From Deferribacteres bacterium JdFR-76 (GTDB lineage: Bacteria > Zhuqueibacterota > JdFR-76), in assembly GCA_002011685.1 (NCBI GenBank), contig MTOL01000140.1, positions 1 through 7,241 of the forward strand: a DNA stretch of 7,241 nt, in the 5' to 3' direction. The notes under the pieces were generated by a model that saw nothing but the letters and a program-made list of their open reading frames with translations, ran no database searches and was not told the origin of the DNA. Numbering within the stretch: position 1 is the first letter of the stretch; each line of letters starts with the position of its first letter. The translations under genes were made by a program, and so were the position numbers. Below, one piece after another: positions 1 through 4,118 of this stretch.

Positions 1-1062
1 CAGAACCAGAAACCAGTGTTGCTCCGGATCGTATAGATCCTGCACCATGCGGTCGGCTTCTGCAAAAGTCTCCTCATCCAGATCCCGGCGGTTGCGATTT
101 TCCTGCTCCAGGATGGCAGCTATATTTGCTGCCTGCTGCTGAGAGGTGGCCGTGAGCAGGTGAACGGCACGGTCGGCACTTCCCAGCCGCCCCACCGCGT
201 TGATCCTGGGTGCCAGGATAAACACCACCTGCCCTGTACCGATCGAATCCGCCCGCAGGCCGGAAGACTCCAGCAGAGCCTGCAGCCCCACTTTTTCCGA
301 CCCCGGCAGCCGGTTCAGCCCTTCGTGAACCAGGATCCGGTTCTCGTCCACTAGAGGGACAATATCGGCCGCACTGCCGATGGCCACCAGATCCAAAAAC
401 CTTTCGTACCAGAACGGATCCAGGTCCAGGGCATCGCACAGGGCCTGCACCAGTTTAAACGCCACTCCAACCCCCGCCAGTTCCGGAAACGGGTAGCCGC
501 AGTCTTCGCGCTTGGGATTCAGCACCGCCAGGGCCGGCGGCAGAGAAGGTGGCGGCTCGTGGTGGTCGCTGATGATCACATCCATCCCCAGCTGATTGGC
601 CAGACCCACCTCTTCCACTCCGGTGATGCCGCAATCCACCGTAATTACCAGGTCTGTTCCCCAGGAAGCCACCTCGCGGATGCCCCGTTCCGACAGCCCA
701 TAGCCATCCCGAAGCCGATCCGGAATGTAAAAACGCGGTGGGTTCCCCAGCTGCTTCAGGAAGAGGTACAGCATGGAAACGGATGTGGTTCCATCCACAT
801 CGTAATCGCCATAGATGACGATTCTTTCCCGGTTGCGGATGGCCCGAACCAGCCGCTGAACGGCTTTTTCCATGTCAGCCATCTGGAAAGGATCGTAGAG
901 ATTTTCCAGACTGGGACGGAAAAAACGTTTGGCTTTCTGATAGGAATCGATGCCACGGTTAAGCAGGATACGGGCAATGGATGGTGGGATGCTTAATTCC
1001 CGGGCAAATTCGGTAACCCGTGCCGGATGAACGTCGTTAATCAAAACCCACTGAGCGTCCAT
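1..1062 (-). CDS. recJ: Single-stranded-DNA-specific exonuclease RecJ, N-terminal 354 codons (3' end outside window)
   Basis: RecJ is a cytoplasmic 5'-3' single-strand DNA exonuclease of the DHH phosphoesterase family. It acts in recombination, mismatch repair and base-excision repair. I translated the minus strand from 1062 to the left edge: 354 codons without a stop. Family motifs appear in order: GDYDVDGTTS at residues 85-94 (motif I, metal-binding Asp), a TVDCGI block at 141-146, the DHH signature SDHHEP at 165-170, LAGVGVAFKL at 195-204, and PRINAVGRLG at 285-294. RecJ is usually about 570 aa, so roughly the C-terminal third (rest of DHHA1, OB-fold) is missing. The ATG at 1062 follows GGAGG (1066-1070) with only a 3-nt gap, which is short. 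The N-terminus (MDAQWVL...) nevertheless fits RecJ proteins. It lies just downstream of rnpB on the same strand and has no obvious promoter of its own, so it probably shares the upstream transcript. Confidence 0.96.
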   Translation of the reverse strand, partial: MDAQWVLINDVHPARVTEFARELSIPPSIARILLNRGIDSYQKAKRFFRPSLENLYDPFQMADMEKAVQRLVRAIRNRERIVIYGDYDVDGTTSVSMLYLFLKQLGNPPRFYIPDRLRDGYGLSERGIREVASWGTDLVITVDCGITGVEEVGLANQLGMDVIISDHHEPPPSLPPALAVLNPKREDCGYPFPELAGVGVAFKLVQALCDALDLDPFWYERFLDLVAIGSAADIVPLVDENRILVHEGLNRLPGSEKVGLQALLESSGLRADSIGTGQVVFILAPRINAVGRLGSADRAVHLLTATSQQQAANIAAILEQENRNRRDLDEETFAEADRMVQDLYDPEQHWFLVL

Positions 1063-1073
1063 AAGCCTCCAGA

Positions 1074-1093
1074 TGAAAAGAAAAAAGAAAAGA
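1074..1093 (-). other. Pyrimidine tract between rnpB and recJ
   Basis: Directly after the 3' strand of rnpB helix P1 the transcript is almost pure pyrimidine (TCTTTTCTTTTTTCTTTTC), followed by the recJ ribosome binding site. The only helix just before it is the rnpB P1 stem, which encloses the whole RNA. It is therefore not a standard short-loop intrinsic terminator. It could be a single-stranded processing site, a partial terminator once P1 has formed, or a translation enhancer for recJ. The function is unproven. Confidence 0.4.
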
Positions 1094-1476
1094 TTGATCC
1101 AAAGTAAACCGATAAGCCGAATTCTGTCTGATCCCGCCGGTGCGGGACGAGGCGGTCATTTATCTGACGCGGCCTACCCGAGGGTCAAGGGAAGCGGGCC
1201 ACTTCCCTCCCGCTTTTGCGGGATTCCCCTCCTACTTGGCCTTGCTCCGGGTGGGAGTGCCGGACGCCCGACGTCGCCGCCGGACCGGTGGGCTCTTACC
1301 CCACCATTTCACCTTCGCCGCTTTCCCCGCGGGAAAGCTGGCTGTGTATTTTCTGTTGCAGGGTCCTTCCCGTCACCGGGAACTCCCCTTTCGGGAGCAC
1401 CCCGCCCTGTGGAGTTCGGACTTTCCTCCCCGTCCCCTGCCGGGACGAGGCGACCGCCTGGTTTACTTTGGATCAA
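1094..1476 (-). ncRNA. rnpB: RNase P RNA, bacterial class A
   Basis: This is the catalytic RNA of ribonuclease P, which matures the 5' ends of tRNAs. Read on the minus strand it carries the universal blocks: GAGGAAAGTCCGAACTCC (1411-1428, CR-I/P4 5' strand), a GGTAAGAGCCCACC-type core (around 1287-1300), and AGACAGAATTCGGCTTAT (1112-1129, CR-V). Helix P1 is formed by a perfect 17-nt inverted repeat (1094-1110 with 1460-1476). P2 is GGCGGTC (1452-1458) pairing with GACCGCC (1151-1157). P3 follows as CGTCCC/GGGACG. A hairpin TCCCGC-AAAA-GCGGGA (1208-1223) lies in the P15-P17 region. The length of about 383 nt matches class A RNAs (E. coli 377 nt). The ends are set by P1 and may be a few bases off. 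It begins 14 nt after the RNase HI stop and no clear promoter is visible, so it may be cut from a longer transcript. Long ORFs on the opposite strand here are chance readings of the GC-rich RNA gene. Confidence 0.97.
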
Positions 1477-1490
1477 GTCAAAGAACAGTT

Positions 1491-1916
1491 CTATTTTTTC
1501 AACGATGAAACATCTGCAAGGTTCAGTGCCTCGTTGGCCAGCCGGTCCGCTTCCCGGGTTTCCGTCCGCGGAACATGCTGAACTGTCACATCCAGTTTTC
1601 CCTCTTCGATTTGCCGGCGAATTTCCACCGCCAGTTTGCGCAGCCGTTCATTTTTGATCCGGTACTGGCCCAAAAACTGTTTCACCAGCAGTTCACTGTC
1701 CGACCAGATAGTTACAGAAGTACCGCCGAGCCTTCGCACCAGTTGAATACAGTGCTTCAGCGCTTCATATTCTGCAACATTATTGGTAGTTTTTCCAAGA
1801 AATTTTGAAAACCGCTGAATCTCTTTACCATGATCATCCATCAGCACAATGCCAATTGCGGCGGGACCGGGATTCCCCCGAGAAGCCCCATCAATAATCG
1901 CCTTCAAATGCATCAT
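1491..1916 (-). CDS. rnhA: Ribonuclease HI, short form
   Basis: It hydrolyses the RNA strand of RNA/DNA hybrids (R-loops, Okazaki primers) in the cytoplasm. The 141-aa product is a complete single RNase H fold. The catalytic carboxylates are all visible: D9 in IIDGASRGNPGP, E49 in TNNVAEYEAL, D73 in IWSDSELLV and D124 in READRLAN, with the helper His at H114 (QHVPR). The segment between the E49 helix and the QHVPR block is short and lacks the basic protrusion of E. coli RNase HI. This places it with the compact type seen in archaea, B. subtilis YpdQ and the N-terminus of mycobacterial Rv2228c. Two adjacent ATG codons (1914-1916 and 1911-1913) can serve as start, and the Shine-Dalgarno sequence is weak. 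It starts 9 nt after the zinc-ribbon stop and ends 14 nt before rnpB, implying one transcription unit. A zinc-ribbon/RNase H pair also occurs in actinobacteria (Rv2229c-Rv2228c). Confidence 0.95.
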   Translation of the reverse strand: MMHLKAIIDGASRGNPGPAAIGIVLMDDHGKEIQRFSKFLGKTTNNVAEYEALKHCIQLVRRLGGTSVTIWSDSELLVKQFLGQYRIKNERLRKLAVEIRRQIEEGKLDVTVQHVPRTETREADRLANEALNLADVSSLKK

Positions 1917-1925
1917 CCGTCCAGG

Positions 1926-2645
1926 TTATTGAGGAGACTGATTGTCATCCCAGATGAGGATGCGGCCGCACACCTCACAGGTGATGAACTTATTTTTCTG
2001 GCGCAGTTCCAGCACACGTTGAGGAGGAATGGCAGAATAGCACCCGCCGCAGGCATTCCGCTGAACAGCTACCACCGCCAGCCCGTTTTTCGCTTTGCGA
2101 ACGCGTTCATAGGTGCTGTACATCGGCCGATCAATCTTCGCCACCAGCTGTTGACGCTGCAGGCGAAGACTTTCCTCTTCACGGTTGGTGACGTTCAGCT
2201 TTTCCTGTAGCTCCTTCTCATAGGCGTCCAGATTGGCAGCCAGTACATTCCGCCTCGATTCCAACTCTTCAATCTCTTTCTGTAGGACTTCTTCCTTTTC
2301 CTCCAGCTCCAAATCCTGCAGTTCCAGCTGGTCGATGCGCGATTTCACCATGTCGATTTCCAGAGTGAGGGCATCGTATTCGCGGTTGGTCTGAACCTTA
2401 AGAAGCTGATCCTGGTATTTGTTCAGCCGGGCTTCGGCCTCACTACGATCTACTTTGACCTTTTCCCGCTCCAGGCGCGTATCTTTCAGCTCCTGTTTTT
2501 TGGACTGAAGGGTACTTTCTACCGTTTCCAGCTCGCTGCGCGTTTCTTCCACTTTCTGAGGCAGATCTCCGCGGGTCGCCTCCAGCTCCTTGAGGCGGAG
2601 ATCGATCTTTTGAAGTTCCAGCAATGTAGCAAGTTTCTGTTGCAA
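1926..2645 (-). CDS. C4-type zinc-ribbon coiled-coil protein (CdsZ/FlgZ family, COG1579)
   Basis: The 239-aa protein has two parts. Residues 1 to about 180 are a long heptad-rich coiled coil, starting LATLLELQKIDLRLKEL and very rich in Glu, Lys, Leu and Gln. The C-terminus is a four-cysteine zinc ribbon with C199 and C202 (ACGGCYSAIPPQ) and C223 and C226 (CEVCGRILI). This is the zf-RING_7 architecture. Characterised relatives are H. pylori HP0958/FlgZ and Chlamydia CT398/CdsZ, both reported to bind sigma54 (RpoN) and linked to flagellar or type III export. The general role in other bacteria is unknown, so no specific function is claimed here. The start is TTG at 2645, chosen because GGAGG (2652-2656) lies 6 nt upstream and the N-terminus matches the family. 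It is the first large gene of the minus-strand cluster and overlaps neither neighbour. In many genomes a Nif3-like gene precedes this family; here the AT-rich island lies there instead. Confidence 0.9.
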   Translation of the reverse strand: MQQKLATLLELQKIDLRLKELEATRGDLPQKVEETRSELETVESTLQSKKQELKDTRLEREKVKVDRSEAEARLNKYQDQLLKVQTNREYDALTLEIDMVKSRIDQLELQDLELEEKEEVLQKEIEELESRRNVLAANLDAYEKELQEKLNVTNREEESLRLQRQQLVAKIDRPMYSTYERVRKAKNGLAVVAVQRNACGGCYSAIPPQRVLELRQKNKFITCEVCGRILIWDDNQSPQ

Positions 2646-2651
2646 CGGTAT

Positions 2652-2656
2652 CCTCC
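2652..2656 (-). promoter_or_regulatory. Ribosome binding site deciding the TTG start of the zinc-ribbon gene
   Basis: A perfect GGAGG sits 6 nt before the TTG at 2643-2645. No ATG or GTG in this frame is equally well placed, so the TTG start rests on this site. Confidence 0.75.
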
Positions 2657-2669
2657 CTCGGTTTGATAC

Positions 2670-2699
2670 AAAAAAAGTGCACCCACAATGAGTGCACTT
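2670..2699 (-). terminator. Intrinsic-terminator-like hairpin ahead of the zinc-ribbon gene (possible attenuator)
   Basis: On the minus strand an 8-bp stem AAGTGCAC/GTGCACTT (2692-2699 with 2675-2682) encloses a 9-nt loop and runs into a tract of seven T. This is the form of a Rho-independent terminator. It lies after the leader ORF and before the zinc-ribbon ribosome binding site. Transcripts from the promoter at 2793-2821 must therefore cross it. GTGCAC is itself palindromic, so the pair could instead be a two-site operator. Confidence 0.55.
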
Positions 2700-2700
2700 A

Positions 2701-2763
2701 TCAGAGAAACGGATCTCTATCGTCTACTCTCGTTTCCTGCGATTCGACCGGTTCTCGTTTCAT
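2701..2763 (-). CDS. Possible 20-aa leader peptide upstream of the zinc-ribbon gene
   Basis: On the minus strand ATG at 2763 opens a 21-codon frame (MKREPVESQ... ending DPFL) that stops with TGA at 2701-2703, one base before the terminator-like hairpin. The upstream sequence GAGGAAGGAGG is strongly Shine-Dalgarno-like: GAGG (2771-2774) is 7 nt away, while the closer GGAGG abuts the ATG. The peptide is very charged and has no run of a single amino acid that would suggest classic amino-acid attenuation. A second overlapping frame starts at ATG 2776 and stops at 2717 (MRKEDETR...). I do not recognise either. The argument for translation is position: promoter, leader ORF, terminator, gene. It could also be a chance ORF. 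Confidence 0.35.
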   Translation of the reverse strand: MKREPVESQETRVDDRDPFL

Positions 2764-2792
2764 CCTCCTTCCTCATCTCAAATTCAAGCTCA

Positions 2793-2821
2793 AATATAGC
2801 CAAAAATGGCCGTAAAATCAA
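2793..2821 (-). promoter_or_regulatory. Sigma70-like promoter for the zinc-ribbon/RNase HI/rnpB/recJ cluster
   Basis: On the minus strand TTGATT (2816-2821) and TATATT (2793-2798) are exactly 17 nt apart. Transcription would start near 2786, just upstream of the leader ORF. The spacer contains GCCAAAAATGGC (2799-2810), a small interrupted dyad that could be an operator. This is the only good minus-strand promoter candidate I see for the cluster. Confidence 0.55.
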
Positions 2822-3143
2822 GACGAAATGGTAAGGCTTATTTCTATAAAAAGAAACAAATCTTTAGCAATAAGGAGATACGATGTCCCCTTATAAAACA
2901 AAATATATAAAATGTGTCTATTTTATTGACATTCGTAAGAAATTAAAAAACAAATATTAATTACGTATAATCCGGAAATGAAAAAAAAGACGACATTACT
3001 AAATATAAATTCATTCCTAGAACACACATGCGTGATTTAATTCATTAATAAATAAAGAATTATGCATTCATTACATTAATTACCTGGCATAATCTTTGCA
3101 ATTCTTAGAGCAAAAAATCTCAAAAAATGGAGGTAATATAACA
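2822..3143. other. AT-rich intergenic region between the two divergent units
   Basis: This 322-nt stretch separates the minus-strand housekeeping cluster from the plus-strand secreted-protein genes. I see no convincing gene in it. It holds the sigma54 promoter described separately. There is also a possible plus-strand sigma70 element, TATAAT at 2966-2971 with a weak TTAAAA 17 nt upstream (2943-2948). A TTGACA at 2926-2931 lacks a partner at normal spacing. An imperfect dyad CACATGCGTG near 3025-3034 lies about 50 nt upstream of the sigma54 -24 element, where an activator could bind. Base composition drops sharply here compared with the left-hand genes. Confidence 0.6.
3085..3100 (+). promoter_or_regulatory. 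Sigma54 (RpoN) -24/-12 promoter for the PEP-CTERM gene
   Basis: The sequence TGGCAT-AATCT-TTGCA matches every defined position of the sigma54 consensus TGGCAYRNNNNTTGCW. GG is at 3086-3087 and GC at 3098-3099, exactly 10 nt apart. Transcription would start near 3111, about 33 nt before the ATG at 3144, leaving room for the GGAGG site at 3129-3133. PEP-CTERM genes in several lineages are known to have sigma54-type promoters, and NtrC-like regulators (PrsR) occur with those systems. A sigma54 promoter needs an activator ATPase. Confidence 0.75.
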
Positions 3144-3938
3144 ATGAGGAAATTATCAAATCTATTGATACTTCTTATATTTTTGGAATTTTTATTTGTT
3201 AAAAAATCGTATGCTTTTCCATTTAATGTTTTTCTTTACAGTAGCTACGGAAATCCAATCAATGGAGCAAAAGTATACTATGCTCCGGGAGGAACATGGT
3301 ATTTTTTAGGTCATACTGGGGATAATGGCCCTGGTAAGGTACAAGGTGATGTTTCTGAAAAAGAAAATGTAAAAATAAAAATTATATACAATAAAGGCTA
3401 TCAAATTAGAGTTCAAAATATAAAAAACAACCCGAACTTTATGTTTTATACGCAGGAAGCAACAATAAGATTAATTGATCACCGAGGTAGAGGTTTACAA
3501 AATGGTGAAATTTGGCAAGGTGGCACATATCCATGGGTAAAGCATGGTTATACAGATAAAAATGGAAATTTTTATTTGCAAATGTTTCCAGGAATATATA
3601 AATTTAGAATGAAATATAATTACACCTCTCAAATTCTATGGGGCGATATAGATAGTCCAATAATTTTTCAAACAGGCCTCGTAAATGGACCAACTGCCAT
3701 TCAATATGCCTCTGGTTCCTGGATAACTTTTCGCAATCCGATGGAATTATTGCCAGGATCATACAAATTTAAATTTAATGATGGATCAATAAAAAAATTC
3801 GAAGTTTTAGCGGGGCAAATCCTCAATATTCCTAGTGGAACTTATGGGATTATACCGGAGCCTTCAACACTAATTCTCCTCAGTTCGGGTTTATTTGGCA
3901 TAGGTATTTGGGGTATTTGGGGCAAAAAACGCAAATAA
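3144..3938 (+). CDS. Secreted beta-repeat protein with PEP-CTERM sorting signal
   Basis: The 264-aa product has a signal peptide (MRK, then a Leu/Ile/Phe core, likely cut after SYA at residue 24). Next come three beta-rich repeats of an Ig/CnaB-like kind: long unit 25-104, long unit 105-178, short unit 179-235. The C-terminus is a canonical PEP-CTERM: PEP at 238-240, a hydrophobic segment 241-259 and basic KKRK at 261-264. In known systems an exosortase cleaves at PEP and the protein goes to the cell surface or matrix. Motifs include HGYTDKNG, LFPG/MFPG-Y-F-R-M-YN and PMELLPGSYKF. There are no cysteines. The exact role is unknown; a structural surface or matrix protein is most likely. I chose ATG 3144 because GGAGG lies at 3129-3133 and the signal peptide starts cleanly there; an in-frame TTG at 3096 would add 16 residues ahead of it and overlap the sigma54 promoter. 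The next gene encodes a larger paralog. Confidence 0.85.
   Translation: MRKLSNLLILLIFLEFLFVKKSYAFPFNVFLYSSYGNPINGAKVYYAPGGTWYFLGHTGDNGPGKVQGDVSEKENVKIKIIYNKGYQIRVQNIKNNPNFMFYTQEATIRLIDHRGRGLQNGEIWQGGTYPWVKHGYTDKNGNFYLQMFPGIYKFRMKYNYTSQILWGDIDSPIIFQTGLVNGPTAIQYASGSWITFRNPMELLPGSYKFKFNDGSIKKFEVLAGQILNIPSGTYGIIPEPSTLILLSSGLFGIGIWGIWGKKRK
3216..3848 (+). repeat. Long-long-short repeat triplet in the PEP-CTERM protein
   Basis: This codes for residues 25-235. There are two long units of about 75-80 aa with the pattern G-x-W/Y ... HGYTDxNG ... FPGxYxFRMxYN ... FQTG. A short unit of about 57 aa follows (ASGSWITFRNPMELLPGSYKF), without the TDxNG turn. The same order occurs three times in the downstream paralog. 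This is a protein-level repeat; DNA identity between copies is low. Confidence 0.7.
3855..3935 (+). other. PEP-CTERM exosortase recognition tail
   Basis: Residues 238-264 form the tripartite signal: PEPS, a hydrophobic membrane-spanning segment rich in Leu, Ile, Gly and Trp, and a terminal KKRK. No exosortase gene is in the window, so it must be encoded elsewhere if the signal is used. Confidence 0.88.
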
Positions 3939-3990
3939 ACATAAGGACAGCCGTCTACTCCATTTTTCAAATTTATTCAAATAATTTATT

Positions 3991-4020
3991 TTCACAATAC
4001 AGGGGATAGGGGATTCTAAT
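3991..4020 (+). promoter_or_regulatory. Candidate sigma70-like promoter for the large repeat protein
   Basis: TTCACA (3991-3996) and TCTAAT (4015-4020) each match five of six consensus bases and are 18 nt apart. The leader would be about 90 nt. No sigma54-type GG-N10-GC element is seen between 3939 and 4118. No convincing terminator separates the two paralogs either, so read-through from the sigma54 promoter is also possible. Confidence 0.35.
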
Positions 4021-4118
4021 TTTATTCCCATTTTGCAATTTTAAGAATAAATTCGGGGGAAAAGTATTCCTTTCAAATAAATACAATCATTTGTAAAAAA
4101 TTTGGGAGGGATTTAGCC

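Noticed and set aside
74..996. Other-frame ORFs over 74-996 on both strands
   Set aside because: The continuous RecJ reading frame with all motifs explains this stretch; these are shadows.
1073..1657. Long plus-strand ORFs (up to 194 aa) over 1073-1657
   Set aside because: They lie on the antisense strand of rnpB and RNase HI. They have no family-like sequence and exist because GC-rich structural RNA has few stops.
2443..2697. 84-codon minus-strand ORF starting with GTG at 2697
   Set aside because: It runs through the terminator-like hairpin and out of frame into the zinc-ribbon coding region, with no family resemblance.
2675..2699. GTGCAC pair as an NtrC-type enhancer site (TGCAC-N-GTGCA)
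   Set aside because: The seven-T run directly after the stem on the minus strand makes a terminator-like element more likely. It is also about 390 nt from the sigma54 promoter. Kept only as an alternative.
2787..2803. Minus-strand GG-N10-GC (TGGC...GAGC) as a sigma54 promoter for the zinc-ribbon gene
   Set aside because: Only the GG, GC and a few flanking bases match. The overlapping TTGATT-N17-TATATT pair fits better.
2926..2971. TTGACA (2926) and TATAAT (2966) as one promoter
   Set aside because: Both hexamers are perfect but they are 34 nt apart, too far for a sigma70 promoter.
3096..3143. In-frame TTG at 3096 as the start of the PEP-CTERM protein
   Set aside because: It overlaps the sigma54 promoter and lies upstream of the predicted transcription start. 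It would put 16 polar residues before the signal peptide. ATG 3144 has a proper GGAGG.
3939..4118. Intrinsic terminator between the two repeat genes
   Set aside because: Only 4-bp stems such as GGAA/TTCC were found, without a proper T-run.
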